Assembly (NCBI GenBank): GCA_025093985.1
Contig: JACAAK010000006.1
Coordinates: 2,356,001 to 2,420,000, forward strand
Reading direction: 5' to 3'
DNA: 64,000 nucleotides
Origin: Calvatia gigantea
Taxonomy: Eukaryota > Basidiomycota > Agaricomycetes > Agaricales > Lycoperdaceae
Shown here: positions 22,613 through 34,600 of the stretch, piece by piece
Layout: every line of letters starts with the position of its first letter
Numbering within the stretch: the stretch's first letter is position 1
Notes under the pieces: generated by a model
Told to the model about the DNA's origin: nothing
Database searches by the model: none
The model's input: only the letters and a program-made list of their open reading frames with translations
Position numbers and translations under genes: made by a program

Positions 22613-25600
22613 TCACAACAGCCGTTCTTTGACGGTAACACACTTGATCCAAATCTCTCCAGGGCGACTGTCAAATGAATCAAACAAAAAATCAGTAAAT
22701 GTCCCAAAATGGGCCGAACGGGTGGCTACCCAATCACAAGCTTACCTCTTTTCCCTTAGAATTCTAAACACCTTCCGATTCTCAACCTGTGCTTGCGTGA
22801 CAGGCTTGTGTGCACCACGTGCACGCTGGGGGGAACGCACCGGGACCGCACCGATCTTGCAAATCAGCCAACGACTCATTGGTTCCCTCCGCCTCTACTA
22901 CCATTGTCCCATACCATCCCGGATCAACGAACAGGTGATCTAATCCTGGAATCGGAATCTTGCCTGCAACAGACGCCTTGGTAGTTCCTCCAACGGCAGG
23001 TTTCGCGGACGAACGTCGGCTGGGTGGTCGAATTACGAAGGATGATCGATGTACCCACCGCACCACATTATGATACGCTCCTTGTGGGCTAAAGACGTCA
23101 CACTGTCAACAAAAGAGCACGTCAAACTAAAGTTAAAAGACAAAAAGACTCACGTCTCCGTCCGTACGCGATCCTGCAATAACTGCAGGTTGGCAGCAAT
23201 CTCCTCCCCCCACTGGACTCAAATCAATATGAACGATCGGATTGCTATTCGTCGGACCCGTACGAATCACTCGGTGGAAGTACGATGGAGGGAAAGCCAG
23301 GGTAGGGCATATACTTCGGTAGTTCTCCAGTAGGCGAATACGTATAATCCAGATCCTATACCAAAAAAAAAAACTCCGTTAATCATTTCGCTAAACCAGA
23401 GATAAGTGAATGAGACTCTTACGATGAGGTAACTCCCGTCCCATATCAATCTACCCACATTCCCTTCATCTCCAACCGCGATATCCCACACCACGTCCCC
23501 CATTCTCAACAGTTTCGTTATACCAGCACGCCTACACTCAGCCTCACACTCCAACACGCTTTTGTCCGACAACCAATCACCCTCAGGTGACGGCACAAAC
23601 ACCCTCAACAGCGGAGCACGCCGCAAACTAAACAAGGGTGATCTAAACGTAATTCCCGATTGATGTGGCAGCTTTGGCGAATTCCGGCCACTACTACTCC
23701 CGGGTGGTTGAGGGAGGTAGTGTGTTGAATGCGAGAAGGAGGAGTACGTAGGTGATGGTGCCCTGCTTGAGGTTCGAGAAGTTGGTCCGCCAGATCGATG
23801 GGGAGATGCAGATCCGTTGCTTGAAGAACCGTTGTTTCTGCGCTGGGTAGCAGTTGTATAATTGCCAACTTCTTTCTCGGCTTGCGCTCTTAACCTTAGA
23901 ACAACCCTCGTATATGCCCTCGCGGATGCCGTCATCGCGCGTATAGTGTCCAATACACTCGGGTCGCGGAGGTTTGGGTGCACGGATAGGGATTGTACAT
24001 AAAAACCCGCTATACGCGCATACTCGTGTGTAGGTGTTGAAACGCCTCGCATATAATCACTCAGGTCCTAACAAATACCGTTAGTATAGGCAGGTGGCCG
24101 TTTGGAAACTTAGTAAGCCCACCTGGAGAGACAACGACAACGGCTCAGAATCCTCCCAACTCCACCTCTGATACCCCACCGTCTTCAAAAACCTCTCCAA
24201 GATCTCCTTCTCTCACCTCCCTCTTCTGCACCATCACAATCCTAATCTCCCTCGACACACTCGCAAGCACACACCAATCGTAAAACGCCAAATACTCCAA
24301 TAGCATCATCAACAACTCCGGATCCGATACGAAGTCCATCAACGTAAAAGGTCCCATTTTGTTCGCTCTTTGCTTTTCTCTTACAGCTGCCGCTGCGATA
24401 GCTTTGGCGATGGCAACTGCGGCGTGAGGGGACGAAACAGCCATGGGTGGTTGTACTACCTGCAACTTTGGTCTTTCAGGTGAGAGCGGCGTCGGTGGTA
24501 CTTGTACCTGTGTATCATCACCTCCATCGTGCGGGTGATTGACAACGAGATCGGCATCAGGAGGAGGGCTAGGATCTTGTTCCGTTGACGACGCAACTGC
24601 CGATCTTTTGGCTTCCTTTTCCTTTTCCTTCTCCCTTTCCTTTTCCTTGGCTCTCTCTTCTCGCCTTCGTTCCTTCTCTTTCCGTCTTTCTCGCCTTTCC
24701 TCCCTCCTCTCCTCTTTCTCCCTCTTCTCTCTTTCCTTCTCCGTCTCTTTCTTCTACGTTGTCCTTGTCGACCCTCCTCCTTCGGGGAAAGAACGGACTT
24801 GTCCCGGATCAACCTTCACAGCACCAGAACCAGAACTATCAGCGTCATCAATCTTGGCAGCAAGAGAATCTTCAGATAGACTTCCACCACCAATATTATC
24901 CCCCACCGCCGGATCAAGACTTGAAATATTCGAAGTTGACTCGGAAGTTGAAACTGAAACTGAAACTGAAACGGGTTCGAGTTTGCCTTTCGGGGAAGGA
25001 GGTGAGAGTGGAGTTAGGGGTCTTTTCCTGGTTTAAGAAAGAAACAGAAAAAAAAAAAAAAGGGGCCATCCATTCGCGGCCGAGGGTAAGTTAGTTAATT
25101 AGTGCGCGTTAGTTCGTTTGTTAGGTGAGCGCTCCTTTGGTAGTTAAAAAAAAAAAAAATGGAACGTACCCATTTATTCCGTCGTTAGCGTGTGAGTTAG
25201 AGTTGGAGTTGGACGGGGTAACCTTGGCCTGGCTTGGAGTCGCACCATTCACGTGGTTAGGTGTATCTGGGGAAGTAGTATCCATCGGGATGGCCATATC
25301 GTCTTGGGGTGTCTGATTTCTAACCGAGAGTCTACGCGTGTTCTTATGATTTTGAGGGGACGATGTTGACGATGATGATATACCCAGCGACAACGACGAA
25401 TTAGAAGCTGGAGGCGTGTTTGGGGTGAAGGTTGTATTGGAAGCAGGGAGGTGAGGTGTGCGAGAGGGAGGAGGTGAAAACGAGCTCGGCGGTGGTGGTG
25501 GTGGTGGTGGTGGTGGAGGGTGTTGCAGGGGTGTTATTCGGTTCCTCGACGTGCTGCTTATTACGGTGCTAGTGCTCAATGGCCTCGAGCTGCTGCTACC

Positions 25601-28314
25601 CTGCACTGGCACGCCTGGCGCATTGTGCACCGGATCTAATACGTAGGTGGCAAAAAAAAAAAAAAAGAGAGAGGAAAAGCACACCAGAATCCAAAAAAAA
25701 CACGGGATGATGCATTGATCGATTGATTGGTGGGGCGGAAAAGGTAAAAGCGCAGTAGTTCAGGGTCAACAGGGTAATTTTGAGTCCAACGGAGCGACCG
25801 GAACGAAAGCACGAGGAGGGACAAGCAAGGGTTTCTTTTGGTTAGCGCCAAAACAGAACAGTGGCAGATGAAATCGGGGATTTGGGTACAACTCACCATA
25901 ACCCACTACCACTACCACTCCCAAATCCTTGCTGTTGCTGTTGGTGAATCGACGTGCGTCGAGGAACGTTCAACATTCCACTCTCCGTAGGGGGAGAAGG
26001 ATACCCATTCTTCATCTCGAACTCGGGTGGAATTTCGGGAATTTGGGAAAAGCGGAATGACTCTCCTCCACCAACGCCTTTGTCTTCTCTGGTGGTTCCC
26101 TTCGCGACGTGATGTTGATTGTGATTCATATTCGGGTTCGCACCATCCATAGCAGCAAATATCCGAGGTCTATTGTTATTCACCGTTGTTGTCATATTTC
26201 CTATCGTTGTCGTTGCTGTTGTTGGCATTACACCCATCACGACCGCTGTAGACGGAGCCAGTATCGGAGGTGAAGAAGATGCGTGAATCGTAGTTCGCGA
26301 AGTGATAGCAGGCGACGGTTGAAGGTGAAGCTGAGCATGGCTACTTCGTGGACTCATCGACATCACCGTCATGGGTGAGTTGGTAGTTCTTGGCGGGGAC
26401 CTGGACCTAGACCTATATGCGGGGATATTCATAGTATTCATGGTATTCATGGTATTTACACTATTCGTGGTGTTCATTTGGTGGTTCATCCGGTTCGTCG
26501 GGTCCATGGACGCGTTTACGGCTTGTTGGGGAGAAGGGACCTGTGGTAGTGCCTTCTGTCTCTTCTTCGATGAAGGTACCTTCTGCGGCGGGGATGAACC
26601 GGATATGGGCGGTGATGAAGCTGAAGCTGAAAATGGTGATGTTATGCGCGCCGATGGGATTGGTACGGGTGGAGATGTAGGTGCCCGAGGTGGAGGAACT
26701 TGAGGTGGGGGAGAGAACTGTGGTGGGTATAGTGGAGGTGAAGCTGGTACCCGTCTAACATCATTATTATACTGGTGTTGTTGCAGCAACGGTGGTGATG
26801 ATGATACATTTGGGTTTATGGTGGTGGATTTGGCAGGGAAGGAATTAGGTGATGGGCGGAGGGACACGCGGAAATCTTTGAGTGGTGGTGATGATGTTGA
26901 TGATGATGGTGGTGGTAGGTCTCCGTGTCCGTGCCTTGGACCACTATCAACTCCCATGCCGTTACCGAATTGCATTTGTGGTGGTGTTTGATGTCTATTG
27001 GGTGGGGAAGCGTGCGCGTTATTGGAGAAGTGCGGAGGTATTATGGGCGGTGGACTAGAATGCGCCTGGAGGAGTGTTAAAGGTATATAAGAACCGGCAG
27101 AAACGTCGTTCCCAGATGAAAAGAAGGATGCAAATTATGAAAAGGAAGAAAAAAGATGAGCGTCGGGAGGTTTATATGATGTCATATATGCAGTCACACA
27201 CTTACAGTAGGGGGTGAGATTCTGGTTGCTTGTTGCTGCTGCTGCTGCTGCTGCTGTTGCTGCTGTTTTGAATTGAGGGAATCTGGAGGGGTAGACAGCA
27301 GGGCTTCACCGAATTCCTATATAATTAGAAAAGCATGCGTTAGATGGATGGTAAGGGTCGACAGAAGATATAAAGGGGAGAAATTGAAATGTTGCGGGAA
27401 GGGCGTGGACGTATGCTTGGCATGTGTTTTTTTTGGGGGGGGGACGTTTTGAACGCGCTAATGCCCATCCCCTTGAGCCTATCATACAAAATGGAAGGCC
27501 ACATCAAATGCCGAAGGGAGGAGAGGAAATTTTTTGTAGGATAGAGTTGTAAGGACGGATACGATCAACTCCCGTCGAGGAGCGGAAATTAACAAGGAAA
27601 ATCGCCAACCAAGCGAGCAAAGAATGGTTTTTTGATACAGACTAGACTCACCTGGAACAAGGCTATCTCTGGGGGAAGGTCCATCAGAGGAGAGTGTCGA
27701 CCTTGGGTATCAAAAGTGAGAACCGGTGGTTGGTTTGCGATAGGCTGGTACGAAGCCCTATTCGACGGTGGCATTTGGTGAGGAGGCGCGTTATGGGGTT
27801 GGAATGGGACCCCTGGACTTGGAAGAGGTTTTGGGTTGGGTTGGACTGGTTGGGGAGCACGGACGGGCATGCGTCCATACGGGTCATTGGGAGGAAGGGG
27901 CTTGTCGTGACTGACAGGAGTGGGTGATTGCTGAGCGGGCAAGGGATAATGGCCATTCTTCTGCCCAGGTCCTGGGTGTGGTTGTGGTTGGTATCCACCG
28001 CTGCTGGGAATATCACCACGGCGCGCGTCGTGGTTAAACGCACTTGGCGGTTGTGCATTGGCTGTACGACGTCGTTGTACATCTACTGGCTGCTGTGAAT
28101 GGCGCACAGAATGGATTGAAGCGCTATCTTTGCGAGCAGAGGCTAGCGACATGGGTCCGGAGACCACAACTTTAGAGTGAGCGTCATTGGCGGGGTTGTG
28201 GGATGTCGAAAAACGAGAGAAGAGGGGAGTTGATGGAGAAGAAACTGTTTGTTGTGGACCTGAATGAGATTTTGCAGTGTCGTTTTTTGACTTTTTGCGA
28301 AGGAACCCGGCCAT
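22613..28314 (-). CDS. Large conserved basidiomycete protein with F-box-like middle; frame-broken as read
   Basis: Exons recognised: 27652-28314, 27206-27316, 25897-27065, about 25170-25637, 24123-25027, 23423-24067, 23154-23355, 22746-23088 and 22613-22667. The N-terminus (MAGFLRKKSKNDTAKSH) begins a very Pro/Ser/Gln-rich half with MDLPPEIALFQEFGEALLST. The conserved half has FTLMDFVSDPELLMMLLEYL, an F-box-like helix pair, then DYMRGVSTPTHEYARI, SPLFSLRRAPLLRVFVPSPE, GDVVWDIAVGDEGNVGRL, LFVDPGWYGTMVVEAEGT and a C-terminal SRPGEIWIK. I know it as a conserved unnamed family. Odd: four extra single bases near 24208, 23305, 23209 and 22830 shift the frame, exon 3 is one base too long for its neighbour, and a TAG lies at 24754-24756 unless a 66 nt GTGAAG...TAG intron removes it. 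Confidence 0.75.
27230..27265 (-). repeat. Polyglutamine-coding CAG/CAA tract
   Basis: Twelve consecutive Gln codons, including seven CAG in a row, lie in the second exon of the large conserved gene. Length variation between strains would be expected. Confidence 0.9.
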
Positions 28315-29793
28315 AGTCGAAGAAGGGAGAGACCTGCGGAAGGCTTGCGGGCAGCACCATTGGGCATGGGAGCAGGACTTCCACAACACCCGATATGGAA
28401 ATCTTTTGGTGTGCCTGGGTCTTCGACAAACAACAGATTCAAATTCTCTTTGTTATTTTTTAGCGTCCACGCTAGAACACCACCCACTAAAAGACCCACA
28501 GAAGCTCTTCATCTCAATTCTCGACACCCGTGGATGTCCGCTTAGTCTCTGACTGAGATTCTTCTTTCACTTGCTCGTGGCTGCTAACGATCACCCTTGT
28601 TCCGAGTCGGTCACTGCCTTCACTTTCTTGAGAGAGGAACGATTTTTTTTTTTTTTTGAAAACAAACAACCGCTTGAGGTCTACCTCGAGTGGAGTTCCC
28701 TCAACCTCGCCTCTCCCCATGAAAATCTCGTATAGCTACGATCAAAGCTCGAAGCTAGAAAACCGAACATCCATCACGGACCTCCGGCGATAACTTGGAC
28801 CCGATCATCCACTGATAAAAATATTCTTTCCGGTTCCGTTCAACTATCATACTCGATCTTAATTGATCACAAGGTTTCCGTGAAAGCCTATTTGTCAACT
28901 AACAACCTAAGTAGTCCGTGGTTTGAGGAAGAGGAGATCAATCCAGAAACTTCTGATTTATGATTTCAAAAATTTCTAGCGACCGATGCTGAGCGCTGAG
29001 CTCCGGGGACCAGGTTAGTGTCCAGTAAATTCAAGCTAACATTTTTACTGTCCCAAACTATTACCTGAAACGAGCAAAGTAAGGTGTCGGAAGGTGCTCC
29101 TGGCCAGAGTACATATTAGCACAGCCCGCAGCTGACCCCCTTCGCTGTTTATACCTTGAGTGAATCAGAAAGTGGAGCTTTGCTCGCTCGCTACCTAAAT
29201 CCTAGAAGCTACACTGCGGGTTGATTTGACAGCGGTGCCATCGGACAGGTACAACTGGCAGGTTGATAACCTCTCTCTCCCCTTTCCGTTCCCAACCGAG
29301 GAGGGCGGGAATGAGCGCTTACATTTTCACAAGTGCTCGGTAGCGCCGAATGGACAGGATCGCCGCTTTCAGGTGACCAACGCCGTCATGCATCCACCCT
29401 GGCCGGCTGAGCACCCTTAACTCTATACCTGCACCCCCCTCGCGTTCACCCACGAATGGATGGTCTCCTATCCACATCCCAGCAATTACCTGCTTCAGGA
29501 CGACTATCGTCTGATCACGGCAGTCAACACGGTCCGATTCTCCTCGATATCCTCGCGTGCAGGAGATAAAGTCGATGAACATGTAAGGACTCACGTTGAT
29601 AACCGCCTCGTTTGTTGGATTTATTGACCACGCAGAATGATACTGGGAGGCAATTGTACGAGTATGTAAGGTTACAACAGGGCGGGAAGTTTAATTCAAG
29701 GATAAGCGTGTACAATGAGGTTGTCGAGACTGTATATCCTCATTTCTTTGTGAGGGTGCTCGCGAAGCTTATCAAGTTCTACACGCGTTACAG
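28315..29793. other. Intergenic 1.5 kb
   Basis: No supported coding exon except possible 5' exons of the DUF6535 gene near its right edge (29640-29790), which I could not define. The left part should hold the promoter of the large conserved gene. Long T runs occur at about 28630. Confidence 0.4.
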
Positions 29794-31745
29794 GCACCGT
29801 GGAGGTGTGGTGAGAAGTACCAGTATGGTTCGGTAGAAGCTGCGGGATCGTGGCAGAAATGCCATCGCCTCGTGAAGAAGTATGATGCTGATATATGCGA
29901 CGTGTGGCGAGAAGAGGTGGATAAACTTTTAGTTTTCGTAAGTCATCCTACCCCTCATACTTACTACGTTGGCAGCAGCAGAATTCTATATCCCTTCCTA
30001 CATAGGCCGGTCTGTTCTCGGCCATAGTCACTGCGTTTACAGTCGAATCCTACCAATGGCTAAAAGACAATTCCGTCGACGCCACTTCCCAATTCCTCGC
30101 GTTCATTGCTTCCGAATACGCCCAAAGCCGAAACACCTACCCTTCCCGAAAATCTGTTACACCTCACCCAACTATCCTCAACTCCTTCACCATCAACAGG
30201 ATCCGGCGCAGCAGTACGAATCAACACATTCTGGTTCCTTAGCCTCACTCTAAGCCTCACAACCGTCCTCATTGGGATCCTCTGTCTACAATGGCTCTGC
30301 GAATTTCAACGAGACGCTCCCCTCCCACACAAAGATGCTTTAGCACTCCGCCAGATGCGGTTCAAAGGTCTCCTATCCTGGCATGTCCCTACAATTCTTT
30401 CTGCTCTCCCAATTCCTTTTGCAGCTATCCCTTCTTTTGTTTTTCGCTGGGCTTTTGGATTTACTTTGGGATAGGAATCGTATAGTGGCGGCTGTGGATT
30501 ACGGGTGCGGTTGGTCTTGTGGTGTGTTTCCTTGGTGCTACGACTGCGCTGCCCGCACTCCAATTTGCGTTTACCCGTGATGAGTTCTTGAAGGGTAACC
30601 AATGTCCATTACAAATCTCCTCAATCGTGGTTGTTTATGCGTATCACACAGTGGATGTTTCGAATAACGTAGGTAGTGTGCATCTTGGTGAACTTCCGAA
30701 TCTTTCGATTGGCCGGTGTTTCATCGTCTACTCAAATCAGCTACAGATCTGCAATTGGAGTATGTTTCGATATGCGGTGGCGCGGACATCGAGATGCTGG
30801 TACCGTTTCCTGGGGGACACCAAAGGATAGTAAAGACTCGGAGGACGTCATTGGCGTGATGCAATGGGTGAATGATACATTCGCGCAAAGCCCGGACGCT
30901 GTGTATCCTATATACCACTGTCTCGCTGACCTTGATATCCCAGCTACGTCTGTTTTGATATCGACGTTATACCGAGGGAGTCCCTTCGAGGAAACCACGT
31001 TCCGAGTTATGATGGACGACCGTTCCTCGCCCGACTTAATTCAAAAACGTGAAATTATATCTACGTTCTTCTTACACGCTCACCAGGAACAACATCTGAT
31101 TATCAAACCTCTGTATATCGAGTCGGTTGTCAGAATACTTAACACTCAAGAAGTGCCCGCGCTATTCCTTGATTGGCCTTCGACGATTACTTCAAGAAAT
31201 CTCATCCCATCTCATATCAGCACAACAGCCGGGCAAAGTATCTTTAACCGCTATCGCGGACCCACAGATCCTAACACAAACTATTAGCTGTACGAGCATA
31301 TTCGCAGCTCGGAACAGTTGTCGGAATATCGATATCGTTAATACCTGGATTCTCCTCGACACCCTCCTCTGGGGAATCTACTACGGACAAAAAGGGACCT
31401 CCCGACAAAGAAACAGTGCTAGGATCCCGTGTCTATCGATATGATCAACCCGCAACATATCACACTCGCATGTACGTTTTTTCCAAGACCCCGAAACTTG
31501 GGTAACGAAAAATACGAGGGAGGTGGAACTAAGAGAACGCGCGGAGATATGTATGAAGGGTCTGATGTTGGTCTTTCCCGAACATCTTACGAGGGAAGAC
31601 TTGGCGATTCTGGCGCAGAGGTATACGGAGTTTAAGGAGTGCGGTGGAGTCGGTTAAGATGTTGGAAGGGATGGCGTCGCAGATTGGTGCCGGGCCTTAT
31701 GTGATTTCATGGCCGAGAGCGCATGATTGGCAGTGGTGGTGGTAG
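29794..31745 (+). CDS. DUF6535 membrane protein, frame-broken as read
   Basis: The first recognised exon reads GEKYQYGSVEAAGSWQKCHR and DADICDVWREEVDKLLVF, then after an intron AGLFSAIVTAFTVESYQWL, the DUF6535 signature. Next come VRINTFWFLSLTLSLTTVLI, GILCLQWLCEFQRDAPLPHK, LRQMRFKGLLSWHVPTIL, LLQLSLLLFFAGLLDLLW and VGLVVCFLGATTALPALQ: several hydrophobic helices of the multi-pass domain. The C-terminal half is soluble and helical (GVMQWVNDTFAQSPDAVYPI, FPEHLTREDLAILAQRYTEF) and ends ISWPRAHDWQWWW. Six steps to the +1 frame (near 30112, 30415, 30498, 30608, 31240 and 31637) interrupt it without intron signals. Either an old pseudogene or several insertion errors. The 5' end is not resolved. 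Function of the family is unknown. Confidence 0.7.
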
Positions 31746-32621
31746 TTATGGCGGCGGTGGTGCTAGTATGGAAAGATGGAAGAGGCTTGTTGCCAAGTTT
31801 ATGATGTGACTACCCATTTGACGCCTCATTTTGTCAAAGGCCGCCGCCGCCCCTTGGGATCAGGTAAGTTCTCAAGGTGACACTAGTTTATATCCGCTAA
31901 TGGGGCTCCAAGTATGGGTGCCGTAGCACCCTTGGTAGGAATCTGGCCGCGGAGTGGCAACGCCAGCGGTTATCCACCCTGACCTAGATTCATTCTTGTC
32001 ACTTACATCTTTGAAACCCCATTTTACCATGTTGCAACCACATCCGTAGGGTTTTAACGATACTTCGTTCGCTCGGGTGTGTCCAATTTGATCATCAATT
32101 ACATTTTGTTTGGACAACGCGTTTGAGCGCTATCAGTCTGAGTACTACCGGCTCAAGCAACCATCGCACGACGTTTCCGGACCTATCGTAATGGGCTAGT
32201 CGACCGGAGTGCGCAAACCAAGGATATATTTGTAACTTTTAGCACGGGTCGTCGAGATCTGGGAGCAAAAACGAGTTCCCCGCGATTTCGCAATGAATTC
32301 CAAGAACTTGTATCCCTGGTACGATCGTTACGTGATTTAGTGCTGCATATGTATGCTGTGCAATTATCATCGCAACCTCACCCCCCCTTTATTTACTTTG
32401 AAAGCGAGCTGCGCGACCTCCCATTTATCGACATTCACATTCGCCTTTCGGATTCTCAAGTCAGAGCCTACGTAACCGGCAAAAGACCATGTTGGCGCAA
32501 ATTGACCCGGTAGACTCCACTCGATTGGTGATACTCTTGGAAAAGGTTTACACAAGGAATTATTGGACTTGTAAGTGACTCATCCTAGTGCTAGTCCCAC
32601 ACCCCGACCGACATCTAGAAA
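31746..32621. other. Intergenic, between DUF6535 and DUF6533 genes
   Basis: No exon with a recognisable product. The first exon of the DUF6533 gene may lie at the right end. Confidence 0.35.
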
Positions 32622-33817
32622 CTGGCAGTCGCAGCATTCGGGGTACTGATTGCGGATTACATGGCGACCTTTATCTCGGAAATAACCTACATCTGGAGGT
32701 AAGTTGTTACTCGTTTGACGTTGATTCTATTTCATACTCCCCTAGACGGCCAATAACTTTTGCGAAAGTCGTGTTTGTTTTTTCACGATACTTTTGCCTC
32801 ATTGGACAAGGGTGAGTGGGTTGTAGCGATGATCCTGTATTCGCGGAGAGTAAGGACCGCAATACTGAAATATTTAAATTTCTAGGATCAGTTGTTACAT
32901 GCTCCTTACCGCCCTTTCGCCAAGTCATATTCCCATTAATCGGTATATCTGCTACAGCTGGTATGCTTCCCAGATCGTATTTTTCTGGTTGCTTTTTATG
33001 ACGGCGGACCTCGTCCTAACATTGAGGGGTAAGTTCGTTCCCAATGCTACAGCGGTCTTTCTGCGCTCCAGGCTAACCAACGGTCTGTTCTTAGTCATGG
33101 CTCTATATAATTGTCACCGCTTTGTACGCGCAATGCTGGCGGGAGGTATTTTGGGGCTGGAATGCATCATCGCTGCCGTGTGTGGCTATCGCACAGTGCA
33201 ACAGGCGGATTTCAATGTCGCTTGTGAGGTGCAGGGCATATCTCATGACACTCTGGTTTTTGCGTAAGTGTGATGGTCACGGTGGCAGAGATCCGTCTGT
33301 TCGGAAAAGCTGACGACTTACACTTTGCTTCGGATCAGCACCGCAGTTGTTCTGAGCCAAATCTTGATCTGGGCATTCACTGTTATGAGCAGAAGAGCGA
33401 CTTTAGCGACGGTTTCTCCTATCGTGAGCACAGTTGTGCGAGATGGCACTTGGGCCTCTGTGTTGTTCATTAGTGAGTCCATGCTCACCGTCTCCATCTT
33501 GTAGTCCTGATGTCAAAACTGTCAGTTATATTTCTCATTATGGTTCCCTATTCTTTTATAACCCAAGTCGGTCGAAGTGAGATACTCTTTGCGTAAGTGC
33601 GATATTGCCTGAGGAGCCGGAAAAGGTCAACCCGACTCATTATCATTCCGTATAGATGGCCCACTGCGTTGATTTCCGTGACCGGTTTGTTCTGTTGATG
33701 ATCCTTCTTCTTTGTCACTAAAAGCTGGTGAAGACCTGCAGGCTCATCGTGAACATGCATCGAGCATACTTCCCACCCGAAACCGATTACTATGCGTTGT
33801 CAACTGGACGGCTATGA
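32622..33817 (+). CDS. DUF6533 multi-pass membrane protein
   Basis: Exons recognised, with short introns between: LAVAAFGVLIADYMATFISE and ITYIW (from 32622); RRPITFAKVVFVFSRYFCLI (about 32744-32811), the DUF6533 signature; ISCYMLLTALSPSHIPINRY with ASQIVFFWLLFMTADLVLTL (about 32888-33028); VMALYNCHRFVRAMLAGGIL (from about 33096); VVLSQILIWAFTVMSRRATL with VVRDGTWASVLFI (about 33345-33471); and a C-terminal CRLIVNMHRAYFPPE ending at 33817. The order of helices and the late VVRDGTWA and CRLIxNM motifs match agaricomycete DUF6533 proteins, a large family of unknown function. The start codon is not certain. Confidence 0.65.
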
Positions 33818-34600
33818 AACAAGTCGCATACGACCCCTTTTCAACAAGGACGCAAGCCCAAACACACTCCCTCAACCCCTCAGTACATTTACCGAACTTG
33901 AAGCCAGGAATCCATTTCTGATCACCGAGGGGAAGGGTACAATCGTGACGAGCTATTGTCTTCTGGGTGATCACTCAGCTCGCGGCACGCCCTAAAATTA
34001 AGCATTCGACGCTTAACCATATTAGTCAGAGAGAGGTGCTCGTCTTCATTGAACAGGATATATAATTTTGTTGTGACCAATAGAAAGTGGATGCGGAGTC
34101 CGGACCGCGTGCTGAATGGCAAGTGAATTAGTGACCACCGAACATAGTCCCGTGACATCAAATATCACGGCAGTGGCAACCACAGCTCAGAGCCTCAGAG
34201 CTGGCAGGTCGTGGTCACGGAATGTAGTTCTTTAGCTGAAACGCAAAGCCCCGACTACCATGATGTGTCTCACCCTACAAGTGGCTTGCGATCCTCACAA
34301 GTATGCAGTCTAACCGAGTCATAACTGTCAGTTCATCGGACGAACTCGCGAGGACATCACCGGAAGCCCGGCTATTGTTCGGCCCTGCCGGCCTGTGGTC
34401 CAAAAAAAGCCGACGGCTATTTCTAATGTGCAACGGACTGGGCGGAGAAGGGGTCGTTGACGAAAACAGGCTTGTCAGCGATCGGATACTCACCCGCAGA
34501 ATGTTTACTTATAGCTCATGCTAACATGCGTCATGCATGGTGCCAAAACCTGTAGGCCCACTTCCTTCTCACGACACTTCTACACTTGCCACCACTGACC
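33818..34600. other. Intergenic, promoter region of the MFS gene
   Basis: No supported gene. The sequence just before 34601 is C/T-rich, as before other starts here. Confidence 0.4.

Noticed and set aside
23605..26703. Several open frames on both strands inside the large conserved gene
   Set aside because: Shadows of its repetitive Pro/Ser-rich exons; conserved motifs occur only in the chosen frames.
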